Shown: piece after piece, positions 19,210-28,623 of the stretch
Layout of the letters: each line of letters begins with the position of its first letter
Numbering within the stretch: position 1 is the stretch's first letter
Assembly: GCF_003105155.1 (NCBI RefSeq)
Contig: NZ_QETK01000004.1
Coordinates: 62,001-126,000, forward strand
Source: Pseudomonas sp. SDI
GTDB lineage: Bacteria; Pseudomonadota; Gammaproteobacteria; Pseudomonadales; Pseudomonadaceae
DNA length: 64,000 nucleotides
Reading direction: 5' to 3'
The notes under the pieces: model-generated
Database searches by the model: none
What the model saw: the letters and a program-made list of their open reading frames with translations, nothing else
What the model was told of the DNA's origin: nothing
Translations under genes and position numbers: made by a program

Positions 19210-21316
19210 AGAAGCCTTCGACATCCGACCCGTCAGCGCTCAGCCCGCGCCGAGGATAACCCGCCGGGCCAAGGCTATCCGACGACATAGCTGCGGCCAG
19301 GTTGGCGGTCGCCTTGAACGCCACGCCAACCGGATAGGTTGGCCAATCGCGCATCAGCAACGGCGGCATACCGAATACCTGCACGCCCTGCCCGCGCCGG
19401 GCAAGGCGAAACGAGGCGTAGCCGAACGCACCGACAATACCCGCATCCGCCGCCGGCTGCAGTCGCGGGTCCTCGGTCTGCGTGATGCTCGCGGCGGCAC
19501 CGAGCCCGTAGCCGGCCATCTCGAACGCGGATAGCAGCAAGCCATCGGGGTGCTTTTCGTCCAGGCTGAAGGACGCCCACTCGGGCAGGCTGAACAGGTG
19601 CCCCAGCGCCCCAGCCGCATCGAACACCTCCAACTGCCCGCGAACCCAGCGCAGCGAATACGCCCGGGGATGACTCGGATCAAGGTCGCTGCGATTGTCT
19701 ATTTGCCACTGCCGGTCCAGGTCCAGGGTGGGTGCGGAGCCCAGTGGATAACCGGCCTGGGCGAACACGGGGGCGAGCCCGGCAAGATCTTCGGAACCGA
19801 GCTCATCCCATACCGATACCGGCAAGCTGAACAAGGGCACCCCCTGCTCCAGCGCAACACCGGCACCGAGCAGCAGGGCTCCGTCGAGGACGCTATCGCT
19901 GAAATCGACGCCCTGGATCTGCGCGCCCTCCAGGGACAGACGTCGCGCCGCACAGTCCGCCAGTACCGTACAACCGGCAATCCGTGCATTCACCAGCACG
20001 CTATTACTCAGGTCGGCACCGCTCAGAAAAGCCTGGGACAGGTCCAGCGACACCAACAGACTACCGGCGAGCACTGCGCCCTCCAGATCGGCGTGATCGA
20101 GGCTGGCCTTGGCGCCACACCACTGCACACCACGCAGGTCGGCGCCGGCCAGATGGGCGCCAGACGCCCGGGTATCGATGCAGATGGCCCGGTGCAGGAC
20201 CGCCGGACGCCACGGCAGATCGGCGAGCTCATCGCGGTCGGCAAGGCCTGCCACCGAACCGACCTGATGAACCTTGGCATCCAGGCGCGCCTGGCTCAGG
20301 TCGGCAGCAGAAAAGTCCGCCGCAGTGAAGTTGGCATTACTCCCCAGGATATTTTTCAGCGAGCACTTGCGCAGGCTCGCCCGCAGGGCGAAGACATTCC
20401 TCAGGTCAGCGCCGTCCAGCACCGCGCCGTCCAGTCGGCAGCTCTCCAGACGGGCATCGGTCAGCCGGGCCCCGCTGAGTTGCAGGCCGCTCAGGTCGGC
20501 TTCGCTGAAATCGCCAGCGCCGAGGTTGGCGTGGCTGCAGTCGAGGTTGCGCGACGGACTGCCGAGGATAGCGCCCCTGGCCTGGCACTGACTCAGGTCG
20601 ATCTCCCGGGCACTGCGCGGCGCCCCCCAGCCCGGGGCGCCAAGGGTTGCACCGGACAAGTTGGCACGATCCAGCAGCGCGCCGTCGAAAAACACCCCGT
20701 TCAGCCGGGCACCGCGCAGATCGGCCTCGCCCAGCAGGCAGTTGGAAAAGTCTGCGCCCTGCAGGCTGGCGCCGGCAAAGCGCGCACCGGTGAAGTCCAC
20801 CCCCATGGCGATCGCGCCATCGAGCACGACGTCGGTCAGGTCTACGCCACGGCCCTGGCCGCTGGCCACCAGCGCTGCCAACGAGGGCGTGACGATAACC
20901 GGCTCGAAGCGCGATACGGCGGTCTTGCCACCGTTAGTCGTGAGAATCGCCTGGGCCGTTTGCGGGTAGAACACCACGCTTTTCCAGGTATCCCCGACCT
21001 GCACTTCCCAGCACTGCCCCAAGGGTTCACTCGCCAGGCGCAGCGTCGCGGCGTCCGCTACGTCACTGTTCAGGGTCAGGCAGCCCGCCGTGCTGGAAAA
21101 CCCAATCCAGCGCTCGTCGAGGCGCAGGCGAAAACTGCCGTCGGGCAAGCGGTAGGCGCTGGCAAGCCCAGGCTGCTCGATGGCGTCGCGCGCGATCATC
21201 GCCGGGAACCAGCGATAGCCCTGGTCGCCATCCTGAAGCTCAAGGGTTGCCAGGCAGGTTGCCCCTGCATGGAAGGTAAGCTTCCCCATGAACTCGCCCA
21301 GCGCTTGCGTCTTCAC
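19184..21316 (-). CDS. Pentapeptide-repeat protein, large, unknown function
   Basis: A protein of about 710 residues. Residues about 155-350 and 375-505 are two blocks of pentapeptide repeats (A[D/N]LXX units such as GADFSNCLLGEADLRGARLN and HLAGADLRGVQW), expected to form right-handed quadrilateral beta helices, separated by a short insertion (AGLADRDELADLPWRP). The N-terminal 130 residues are beta-rich (ATLELQDGDQGYRWFP, SAYRLPDGSFRLRLDERW) and the C-terminal 200 residues are non-repetitive. No signal peptide or membrane span. The GTG start at 21316 overlaps the stop of the upstream gene (GTGA); ATG 21289 is the alternative. Last gene of a three-gene operon. Pentapeptide proteins include gyrase-protecting and scaffold types, but nothing here specifies which. 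Confidence 0.85.
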   Translation of the reverse strand: MKTQALGEFMGKLTFHAGATCLATLELQDGDQGYRWFPAMIARDAIEQPGLASAYRLPDGSFRLRLDERWIGFSSTAGCLTLNSDVADAATLRLASEPLGQCWEVQVGDTWKSVVFYPQTAQAILTTNGGKTAVSRFEPVIVTPSLAALVASGQGRGVDLTDVVLDGAIAMGVDFTGARFAGASLQGADFSNCLLGEADLRGARLNGVFFDGALLDRANLSGATLGAPGWGAPRSAREIDLSQCQARGAILGSPSRNLDCSHANLGAGDFSEADLSGLQLSGARLTDARLESCRLDGAVLDGADLRNVFALRASLRKCSLKNILGSNANFTAADFSAADLSQARLDAKVHQVGSVAGLADRDELADLPWRPAVLHRAICIDTRASGAHLAGADLRGVQWCGAKASLDHADLEGAVLAGSLLVSLDLSQAFLSGADLSNSVLVNARIAGCTVLADCAARRLSLEGAQIQGVDFSDSVLDGALLLGAGVALEQGVPLFSLPVSVWDELGSEDLAGLAPVFAQAGYPLGSAPTLDLDRQWQIDNRSDLDPSHPRAYSLRWVRGQLEVFDAAGALGHLFSLPEWASFSLDEKHPDGLLLSAFEMAGYGLGAAASITQTEDPRLQPAADAGIVGAFGYASFRLARRGQGVQVFGMPPLLMRDWPTYPVGVAFKATANLAAAMSSDSLGPAGYPRRGLSADGSDVEGFFTAMKRLT

Positions 21317-23004
21317 AGATGCACCTTGGCCTTGATCGAGACGAAGCCCTGCTGAACGCTGAGTTCCGCCTGCTCGAAAACGAAGTGGAACATCTCCATC
21401 ATCGGCAGCGGTACGCCTTCCGCCCCCATCCTTTGCAGACAGTCATCGTATTTACTCTCCACCACCGTCCAGAGCATGTTGCCGAACGGCGTGCCAAGGT
21501 CCTCGGCAACGCCCGGGATGGTGGTGCTGAGGAACGTGGTTTTCGCGCTGTTCTTCTGGTAGTCGAACTTCAGTGTCTGCGCTATCGAAGTCGGGGCGAG
21601 GCCCAGGCGCAGGTTGGTCAGGAGATCGATACGGCTGACCGTGAACTCAAGCTTGGGCGGTGTCTGTTCGCCGGTATCGATGAACACCGTGAACTTCAGG
21701 TTCTGGCGCATGACCATGCCGCTTTGCCTGGCATAATTGACAATATCGGTGATCAGTGGCGCGCTGACTTTCCATTTTGCCAGTGCGTTTTCCAGATCCC
21801 TCTGCTCAATATAGGAGTGGCCGCGCAACTTCATCACCGCGGGCATTTCGGCAGTAATGCCAGGGATATTCGCGACTCGCGCCAACGTCGCATCGGTCAT
21901 TTCCCAGACGCTCTGGAATTCTGTCGTGGGCGCCTCAGTCGAGACAATTTCAGCATACAGATCGTTGTCTTCGTACTCGCTCAGGGCCTCGACAACTGGG
22001 ACATAGGTGGCGCAACGCAAGGCATCTGGATTGGGGATGTTGCCGGTGGTTGCGCTGGTATGCAGCAATCCGGCCTTGAAACAGGCCCATTGCAGCCCGT
22101 TGATGCTGTAGCTCGACACGTAGGTCTGCAGATAATTCGGATCGCTCGCCGCCGGAATCGGTGGGAGGCCCAGCGGCTCGGGCGCAGGCGCCGGATAGGC
22201 CTCACCCTTGTAACGGACCCCGCCGGTCACACCGATCCGCAAACCGTTGCGCCCCTCGGTCGAGTCAAAGCCCAGGCCGGATTCGCCGAGGCCGAACTCG
22301 AACAGAATGTCGTGCCCCAAGTTGCCACTGGACGGAATGCTGCGCAGCGACGCCGGCATGATCTGATTGATCAGGGCAGAGAAGTCGAGCGTGGATACCG
22401 CTTCACGGGTGGTGGCGCTGACCTCGGTCGTCGTGCAGCCCTGGATCTCGTTGCGCACGATGCTGCCCGACGGAATATTCGCGCTGACCTCTCCCGGATC
22501 CGCCACACAGCGGTGCTCGACCACTTCATAGGTACTGCTCGCGGTATTGAATTCGAAGGCAGCAGTGACGTGTATCTGCAAACTGGAAAAGCCCGGCGCA
22601 TAGTTAAACCTGTGATCGATGTCGTGGGACTTGCAAACCACCATCCCCCTGATGTCCTGGGTGCACTCCTTGGACTTTCCGGTCTCGTGCCACTGGTATT
22701 GCGCGGAGAATCCGGAAGCGACGAACTCGAGCTTGAATTCACTGCCCGTCGGGTTGCCGGAGGCCAGCTGGGTGACCGAACGATACGCCGGGCTGAACCC
22801 CTGCAGGTAGCCCGAACTCAGCGCCACTTTGACATTCGAGTAGTCGGTGCCCATGCCCGAACCGGAGCCGGTGAAGCTGCCGACATCGATCAGTCGGTCC
22901 GGAACCGGCATCGAGCGGATCAGGTCCTGCAAGCGAGGGGACAGGAATTGTCGGCAAAAGAAATCGATACCGGCCTGGCCGATGGCGATGGTGAGTGTCT
23001 GCAT
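21313..23004 (-). CDS. Unknown protein, possibly TULIP/BPI-like lipid-binding
   Basis: A 563-residue protein with no signal peptide or membrane segment. The N-terminus (TIAIGQAGIDFFCRQFLSPR, LQDLIRSMPVPD) followed by GSGSGMGTDYSNVKVALSSG resembles the first helix and strand of BPI/LBP-type TULIP domains, where an amphipathic helix of the form GxDxxxxxxxxxLxxxLxxIxIPD packs on a long curved sheet. The middle has several Cys (ECTQDIRGMVVC; HRC; GCTTTE) and alternating-hydrophobic strands; a second helix-strand unit begins around 390. This resemblance is by eye and moderate. ATG 23004 has GGAGG seven bases upstream. It is second in an operon between the 1296-aa protein (18-base gap) and the pentapeptide protein (overlap). 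Confidence 0.7.
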   Translation of the reverse strand: MQTLTIAIGQAGIDFFCRQFLSPRLQDLIRSMPVPDRLIDVGSFTGSGSGMGTDYSNVKVALSSGYLQGFSPAYRSVTQLASGNPTGSEFKLEFVASGFSAQYQWHETGKSKECTQDIRGMVVCKSHDIDHRFNYAPGFSSLQIHVTAAFEFNTASSTYEVVEHRCVADPGEVSANIPSGSIVRNEIQGCTTTEVSATTREAVSTLDFSALINQIMPASLRSIPSSGNLGHDILFEFGLGESGLGFDSTEGRNGLRIGVTGGVRYKGEAYPAPAPEPLGLPPIPAASDPNYLQTYVSSYSINGLQWACFKAGLLHTSATTGNIPNPDALRCATYVPVVEALSEYEDNDLYAEIVSTEAPTTEFQSVWEMTDATLARVANIPGITAEMPAVMKLRGHSYIEQRDLENALAKWKVSAPLITDIVNYARQSGMVMRQNLKFTVFIDTGEQTPPKLEFTVSRIDLLTNLRLGLAPTSIAQTLKFDYQKNSAKTTFLSTTIPGVAEDLGTPFGNMLWTVVESKYDDCLQRMGAEGVPLPMMEMFHFVFEQAELSVQQGFVSIKAKVHL

Positions 23005-23022
23005 GATGAATCCTCCGTGAAT

Positions 23023-26000
23023 TCAGGCTTTGACCGCGTAGACATGGATGCTGTTGGCGACGCGATAGATGTGGTAAGTCGCTGCGACGTCCTTGACGCT
23101 CCAGGCACCGTTTGGATCGATGACGTCGATAAACGCATTGGGCGTCAGGTCGATCCCGTGCTCGTCGAACTGGAGCTTCACTTCGCCGATGTTGTGTTCG
23201 TTAAGTCGCGGCTGCTGGCTGACCGGCATGTCGAACAGTGGCGGCGTTGGCATCCAGTGGCCGATGCCCGGCTGGGGGCTCCCGGACGGCGACTTCAGGG
23301 TCTCGAACATCAGCCCGTAGACATTGCGCCACAGGTCCACGGCCAGCTTGCCGGCGACCACGTTGTGCGGCGTGCGGGTCAGCGACGGGTCCGGCGAGCG
23401 CGACAGGAAACTGCCGTCCGGGGCATAGATGTCCAGCAGGTAGTCACTGGCCCGGCTGCCATCGCCGGTGTACGACAACACGTAGATGTAGCCGCGCGCC
23501 TCTACCGCCATGTCCAGGTAGGTCACGTCCTGGCCGCGAACGTTCTGCAACGGGAAATAGGACAGCGACCAGTACACCAGCGATTGCCGGGGCTGGGCCG
23601 TGGCTGGCCGGATCCGCCAGGCCTGACTGGTAGTACCGTCGAGGATGTGCCATTCACTGCCCGGGGCGATGACCTCGACCTGGGCACGGCACGGCCGCTG
23701 GTACACCGCCAGCACGCCATGGCGCAAGCGCACTTGCCAGCTCGATCCGCGTGGATCGTCGAGGGTCCATTCATGGCCCGCCTCGACCACATGGATCTGC
23801 GCGCTGGCCGAGGTATCGCCCATCGCTTGCGGGTCGTAGGCGAGCACCAGGCCATGCAGGTTCAAGGCCTTGAGCAGCGGATCGTTCTCGGCAGCGAACG
23901 AGGCGTCGTCCAACTGCTTCACGAAACTGGTCGAAAGGGCAAACAGATAACCTTGCTCCTGGTCGAGCAGCGCCTGGATGAAAGCCTCCGGCACGACGCC
24001 GTCGTTGAGTGCCGCAGCAATGGCTTCGTTGTCGATCGAGAGCAATGGCTTGAACGGGGTGAAACCCGGTACCGCATTGGCTTTGGTGTCAAACGCCTGG
24101 ACCCGATGGTTCTTGCTTTCCAGCACCAGGATCCGTCCGTCCGGCATCACCGAGATGGCTTTCGGACCGCGTAACAGGCCCTGGCGGATACCCTCCCCGG
24201 CCACCATCATCGCCATCGGTGCCTCGCTGTCAGGCGAACCTTGCGCCGGTAAGGGCAGGAACATCAGCTTGCTGTCCTTCCACGACGCGGCCAGAACGAT
24301 ACCGTCGGGGTGGATGGCCAGCGCGTCGATGTTGTTCAGCGGAAACTGTCCCCAACTTTGCAGGTCGCGCGCACCCAGGCCGAAGCTCGGCGCACCGTCG
24401 CCCAATATCACCTTGCGCAGGTGCATGGCGCTGCCGCGCGGGTCGAGAATGAAGTTGTCCTGCTCGATCCGCTTGTCTTGGTTGCTTGCCTGCGACCAGG
24501 CGATACCGGGCCGATTGCTCAGGCCGACATCGGAAACCATCAGGCGTGATTGCGGGTCGGCTAGCACCGACAGGTTCTGTAACACGTACTGCTGCGCATC
24601 GGACGTCGGCGCAGCGGCCGAATCCGTCGGCAGTTGCTGGCCCGAGGCACGCCAGGCATAGCCAATCTGATAGGCGCTGTTGTTCAGGGTGATATCCACC
24701 AACTCGCAGAGCGTGCCGTCTTTGCCGCAGGCCAGCGAAGCATGGGTGGCTTGCGGTGGCGCACCCGCCTGCCAGACATAGCGCCCGCGCTCGACGGCGA
24801 TGCGCTCCTTGAACACGTACTGGGTGTCCGGGCTCAGTGGTACCAACTGCTCGACGATGGTGCGCGCACCCAGCTCCAGCGTGGTGCCCTGGTTGGCCTC
24901 GGCAGTCATCCAGTCGCTCTGCCACGAGCCGGCCAGCCAGCCGTTGTCGCTGTACAGTCCACACAACACACGGAACTGGCCGCCCGCCGGCACATCGTCG
25001 AAACGCAGCGCCAGTGGGGTGTTACTGGTGACCCGCGGCATGCGGCCGGTCAGCTTGTGATTGGTACCGCCCTGGTATTCGAGATAGGCGACATAGTTGC
25101 TGGCCACCGCTGGCCATACTGCGGTTTGCGGATTGCCGGCCTCGCCATGGGCTGGGTCCGGGTGCAGGCTCAGGCTCACGTCGATCGCCCGGGAGACCAT
25201 CACCTTGACGCAGGATGGTGATGACAGTACTTGCCCTGTGGTCACCGCCATTTCCTCGATGCTCATCAGGGTCGCGGCGGTGCGGAACACCCAGCCCACC
25301 GGTCCCAGGCACGAACCGAGCACGCCTGTCGCGCAGCGCCCGGCCAACCACTTGCCGAGGGCCTCCATACCTTTGCGCAGAATCAGGCCGACGATCATAT
25401 TGGCGCATTTATCCATCACCCAGCGTGTACTGCGCACGGCGGACGCGGTGGCAAGGCCACCGCCGAGCATCGGCAGGCCAATGGCGAGGGCGGCCGCGGT
25501 GAGCTGCCGGTCGTTGACGATCCGGTTGAATTCCCGATGCCCGGTAATGTAGCTGCCGCATGCCATCAACACCGTCGGCACACCGTATTGCCAGAGACCG
25601 GTCAGCAAGGCGCCACTGGTACTGAAGTCATCGTCCCAATCGCTGACACCGAGGCTGGCGAAATACAGGCGCACGGCGGAGGCATTGCCCATGGCAATGT
25701 TCAGCGTGCTCGGCTGCGTATCGTATGGAATGCCCAGGATCGAGTTGGTCGCCGATACCGAATGCAGGCGCACCTTGCCGCCGAGGGGTTGACCGCAAGC
25801 ATCGAGCAACTGGTAGCCGGCGATCAGGGTGCGCAGGTAGGTGTTGCTGACATCGATCGACAACAGGCTGTCACGGTCGATATCGATCGACCCCGCGTCG
25901 ACCTGGATGCCGTGGTGCACCGTGCGTTCGTTGACGGTCCATTTGTAGCGGGTCTCACCGCCACCCGCCGTTTCAAGGTGCACCACGGCTTCACCCGCCG

Positions 26001-26913
26001 CGCGTTCGCTGACGGCGCAGGTCGTGCCGCTGCTCGCCGTCCAGGTCTTGTCCATCAGGCGCACATCGTTTGCCGCCGAACGGTTGGCCCCTGCCACGCT
26101 GGCGCCCAGATGCCCTTCAAGGTCCTCATGCACGCCATAGGTGTACAGAGGCTGCCCGGCGTCGATCTGGCCGGGGAGATCGTACTCGGCCACCAGCACA
26201 TTGCCATCGGCATCCTGGCACGGCACGATTGGCGACCAGTCCTGACCAAGGCGACCAATCTGCGTCGCCAGCAATTGCATGCGGTTGTATTGCTCTGGAT
26301 CGACCTCCGGGCTGGGCAGGATATGGTCGTTAAGTACGATCACGCGGGTGCTGGACTGAATACTGGCCAGACCAGGGTGATGCGACACCAGTGCGGCTGC
26401 GGTATCCAGGGGCGTGACCAGGGTCTGGGCCTGAACCAGGGCATCCAGGCGCGCCGATTGCCCGTCGGGCAGCGCGCGGAGCCCTAGGTGGGCCAGGCGC
26501 GCACAGTGAACCTTGGGCTTGCGCGCAATGGTATGCCGATGGAACGCTCGCAACTGCTTCAGGGGATTCTGATAGCGCTCCAGGCGCTCTTGCCAGAACA
26601 CCCGCAGATGATCCTCGGGAATGAGCACGCACATCGCCACCACCTGCGGCAAATGCACGCCCTCACGCTCGGGGATGACCACCTGCAAGTAGCGCGAATC
26701 GGCGTCGCTGAAGTGCGTCTTGTCGACCACCGCGAAGTGGCTGAAGCGCTGCTGATGCTCACTCGACAACAGCGCCAGCGCGCCATGAGTCGACCCAGCG
26801 GATGCAAGACTCTGGTCGCTATGGGCACTGAGCGGATAGCGCGCGCTGCCAACACGAACCTCTAGCGCTTGCGTACGCTCGACATGCCGCAGGTCGAAAT
26901 GCAGGTGCTTCAT
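23023..26913 (-). CDS. Very large protein with C-terminal NHL/beta-propeller-like repeats, unknown function
   Basis: About 1296 residues from the ATG at 26913, chosen because AAGGAG lies six bases upstream; an ATG six bases earlier and a longer frame to 27024 are less likely. I do not recognise the N-terminal half. A glycine-rich hydrophobic stretch around residues 480-580 (AIGLPMLGGGLATASAV, GLILRKGMEALGKWL, LGSCLGPVGWVF) could insert into a membrane. The C-terminal third has NHL-like units (NNIDALAIHPDGIVLAAS; GPKAISVMPDGRILVLESKN; HRVQAFD; YLDMAVEARGYIYVLSY; DYLLDIYAPDG) suggesting a beta propeller. No signal peptide. First gene of the operon with the TULIP-like and pentapeptide proteins. 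Size, absence of export signal and context would fit a secreted or toxin-like complex, but that is speculation. Confidence 0.75.
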   Translation of the reverse strand: MKHLHFDLRHVERTQALEVRVGSARYPLSAHSDQSLASAGSTHGALALLSSEHQQRFSHFAVVDKTHFSDADSRYLQVVIPEREGVHLPQVVAMCVLIPEDHLRVFWQERLERYQNPLKQLRAFHRHTIARKPKVHCARLAHLGLRALPDGQSARLDALVQAQTLVTPLDTAAALVSHHPGLASIQSSTRVIVLNDHILPSPEVDPEQYNRMQLLATQIGRLGQDWSPIVPCQDADGNVLVAEYDLPGQIDAGQPLYTYGVHEDLEGHLGASVAGANRSAANDVRLMDKTWTASSGTTCAVSERAAGEAVVHLETAGGGETRYKWTVNERTVHHGIQVDAGSIDIDRDSLLSIDVSNTYLRTLIAGYQLLDACGQPLGGKVRLHSVSATNSILGIPYDTQPSTLNIAMGNASAVRLYFASLGVSDWDDDFSTSGALLTGLWQYGVPTVLMACGSYITGHREFNRIVNDRQLTAAALAIGLPMLGGGLATASAVRSTRWVMDKCANMIVGLILRKGMEALGKWLAGRCATGVLGSCLGPVGWVFRTAATLMSIEEMAVTTGQVLSSPSCVKVMVSRAIDVSLSLHPDPAHGEAGNPQTAVWPAVASNYVAYLEYQGGTNHKLTGRMPRVTSNTPLALRFDDVPAGGQFRVLCGLYSDNGWLAGSWQSDWMTAEANQGTTLELGARTIVEQLVPLSPDTQYVFKERIAVERGRYVWQAGAPPQATHASLACGKDGTLCELVDITLNNSAYQIGYAWRASGQQLPTDSAAAPTSDAQQYVLQNLSVLADPQSRLMVSDVGLSNRPGIAWSQASNQDKRIEQDNFILDPRGSAMHLRKVILGDGAPSFGLGARDLQSWGQFPLNNIDALAIHPDGIVLAASWKDSKLMFLPLPAQGSPDSEAPMAMMVAGEGIRQGLLRGPKAISVMPDGRILVLESKNHRVQAFDTKANAVPGFTPFKPLLSIDNEAIAAALNDGVVPEAFIQALLDQEQGYLFALSTSFVKQLDDASFAAENDPLLKALNLHGLVLAYDPQAMGDTSASAQIHVVEAGHEWTLDDPRGSSWQVRLRHGVLAVYQRPCRAQVEVIAPGSEWHILDGTTSQAWRIRPATAQPRQSLVYWSLSYFPLQNVRGQDVTYLDMAVEARGYIYVLSYTGDGSRASDYLLDIYAPDGSFLSRSPDPSLTRTPHNVVAGKLAVDLWRNVYGLMFETLKSPSGSPQPGIGHWMPTPPLFDMPVSQQPRLNEHNIGEVKLQFDEHGIDLTPNAFIDVIDPNGAWSVKDVAATYHIYRVANSIHVYAVKA

Positions 26914-27077
26914 TGCCATCTCCTTGGTCGGGGGGCAATCCCCCAAGCGGCAGCCAAAATAGGCAGCGAGATGGCTTTTTGTCAGCATTGGGTTTCTGAG
27001 CAAATCTGAGCGCCGACCGGCCACTTCACATTGGCAGGAGGCTCAGGCGGTGGCAGGCGATACGGCGCCAGCGACGG

Positions 27078-27965
27078 TCAAAGATCGAGGGCACCGCTGA
27101 GCAAGGCGTGGAGCATTGCCGCAACGTCAGCGTCCTGAGTATCCAGCAGGCGCAGTGGAATGCCCCGCAAGGCAGCCTGCGAAGCGGCCAACCCTTCACC
27201 GGTGAGGGCCAGCGGACAGGCAATGTCCATCTGCAACGAACGCAGCCGCTTGGCCAGCTCGGGGCGTACCGGCGCTGACAACGCGATCACCAGTGCCGCT
27301 GGCTGGATCGCTGCGCACAGCAAGGGCAGCTCTTCCAGCGGCTGCCCGTAGCCAAGCACCTCGATGCGTTGCTGCTCGCCGGTCAATAGCAGCCCGGCGC
27401 ACAGCAACTGCAGTTCGGCTTGCCCCTCGGTGCCGGCCACCAGCACGCGCGGCGCATCGGCCTGGTTCATCTGCAGGCGCAGCAGCAGGCGGGCGCGCAG
27501 GAATGTATCGAGGAACAGCCATTGGCTGCGCTCACCGAACGCAGTGCCTGAAGCCAGGTCATGCCAGACCGGCATCAACACGTCGCGCAGTACGGTGGCT
27601 TTGGGGAAGAGTGTGAACAACTGGCCATGAATACCTTCCAGCGCCTGGGCATCGAATGCTCTCGTTGCACGCGTCACGGCGGCACGCCAATCGTGAAAGG
27701 CCGTGGCCTTTGGCGCGGACGCTTCACGCTGGCCTGCGAGCATCTCGCCGACTTTGCTGATGGGTACGCCATGGGCGGTCCAGTGCAGGATATCGCGTAT
27801 GCGCTGGACATCTCCGGCCTTGTACAGGCGATGGCCACCCTCGGTACGCTGTGGGCGGATCAGCCCATGGCGCCGCTCCCAGGCGCGCAAGGTCACCGGA
27901 TTGATGCCGGTCAGGCTGACCACATCGCGCATCGGCAACAAATCGTGTGGGGTAACATCTGTCAT
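27078..27965 (-). CDS. MerR family regulator, class II LitR type (light response)
   Basis: A 295-residue regulator. The N-terminal MerR domain reads LLPMRDVVSLTGINPVTLRA, ERRHGLIRPQRTEGGHRLY; the C-terminal 200 residues resemble the CarH/LitR cobalamin-binding fold (helical bundle, then Rossmann-like segment ending IEVLGYGQPLEELP) but lack the DxHxxG-type cobalamin ligand motif. This is the pattern of class II LitR proteins, which in P. putida KT2440 control light-induced genes together with a short LOV protein; that LOV gene is divergent here, 152 bases away. ATG 27965 is preceded by GAAGATC-like weak site. A CCTATACA half-operator at 28000 lies in its own promoter, suggesting autoregulation. 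Confidence 0.88.
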   Translation of the reverse strand: MTDVTPHDLLPMRDVVSLTGINPVTLRAWERRHGLIRPQRTEGGHRLYKAGDVQRIRDILHWTAHGVPISKVGEMLAGQREASAPKATAFHDWRAAVTRATRAFDAQALEGIHGQLFTLFPKATVLRDVLMPVWHDLASGTAFGERSQWLFLDTFLRARLLLRLQMNQADAPRVLVAGTEGQAELQLLCAGLLLTGEQQRIEVLGYGQPLEELPLLCAAIQPAALVIALSAPVRPELAKRLRSLQMDIACPLALTGEGLAASQAALRGIPLRLLDTQDADVAAMLHALLSGALDL

Positions 27966-27999
27966 GGCGAGGATCTTCCGGGCGGTGACACATTCTAAA

Positions 28000-28009
28000 C
28001 CTATACACA
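28000..28009. promoter_or_regulatory. LitR-type operator half-site CCTATACACA
   Basis: Matches the left arm of the three full operators in this locus (YCTATACAAS) at eight of ten positions. On the minus strand it is followed by TTTAGAAT, whose TAGAAT is a good -10 box for the regulator gene starting at 27965. Confidence 0.5.
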
Positions 28010-28117
28010 CCTTCTGCGGCGAGCCGCCTTAGGTCATCATGCAGCAAACCGCGCCGAAGCTATTCGCACAGGGCTACGCTGCGCATATCGCATACGAAAT
28101 TTCTGTAGGTGGGACCT

Positions 28118-28564
28118 ATGATCAACGCAAAACTCCTGCAACTGATGGTCGAACAGTCCAACGATGGCATCGTTGTCGCCGAGCAGGAGGGCAGTGACAG
28201 CATCCTTATCTACACCAACCCCGCCTTCGAGCGCCTGACCGGCTACTGCGCCGACGACATCCTCTTCCAGGACTGCCGCTTTCTTCAGGGCGAGGATCAT
28301 GAGCAGGCCGGTATCGCAACCATCCGCGAGGCGATCAGCAAAGGCGAGCCCTGCTGCCAGGTGCTACGCAACTACCGCAAGGATGGCAGCCTGTTCTGGA
28401 ACGAATTGTCGATCACCCCCGTGCGCAACGAGGCAGACCAACTGACCTACTACATCGGTATCCAGCGCGATGTGACCGCGCAGATGTTAGCCGAAGAGCG
28501 GGTTCGCGAGCTGGAAGCCGAAGTCGCTGAATTGCGCCGGCAATTGGCCGAGGCCAAGGCGTAA
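28118..28564 (+). CDS. Short LOV photoreceptor protein (PpSB-LOV type)
   Basis: A 148-residue blue-light sensor consisting of a single LOV (PAS) core with short helical extensions and no effector domain. The FMN-adduct cysteine is Cys53 in DCRFLQG, with the conserved flavin contacts YTNPAFERLTGY, NYRKDGSLFWNEL and YYIGIQRDV. The C-terminal Jalpha-like coiled coil (ERVRELEAEVAELRRQLAEA) fits the dimerising helix. Length, MINA N-terminus and order of motifs match PpSB1-LOV and PpSB2-LOV of P. putida. The true start is the ATG at 28118 with AGGTGG five bases upstream, not the GTG at 28109. Known work links this protein type to class II LitR in light-dependent derepression. Confidence 0.95.
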   Translation: MINAKLLQLMVEQSNDGIVVAEQEGSDSILIYTNPAFERLTGYCADDILFQDCRFLQGEDHEQAGIATIREAISKGEPCCQVLRNYRKDGSLFWNELSITPVRNEADQLTYYIGIQRDVTAQMLAEERVRELEAEVAELRRQLAEAKA

Positions 28565-28572
28565 CCTAAAAA

Positions 28573-28600
28573 TCTATACAAGCTCGTTGACTTGTACAGT
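28573..28600. promoter_or_regulatory. Inverted-repeat operator 1 of the light locus
   Basis: Left arm TCTATACAAG (28573-28582), 8-base spacer, right arm CTTGTACAGT (28591-28600). The arms are inverted repeats with two mismatches. A TTGACT at 28587-28592 and TAGGAT at 28609-28614 (16-base spacing) form a plausible promoter that this operator overlaps, driving the oxidoreductase/methyltransferase operon. Confidence 0.65.
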
Positions 28601-28623
28601 TTTATCCTTAGGATTCAGGTATA

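Noticed and set aside
19550-21355. 601-codon open frame opposite the pentapeptide gene
   Set aside because: Its regular Gln/Ala/Val pattern is the complement of the pentapeptide repeats, not a real protein.
21319-24174. 951-codon open frame on the plus strand across two minus genes
   Set aside because: It crosses a gene boundary of the opposite operon and has no family features; antisense shadow.
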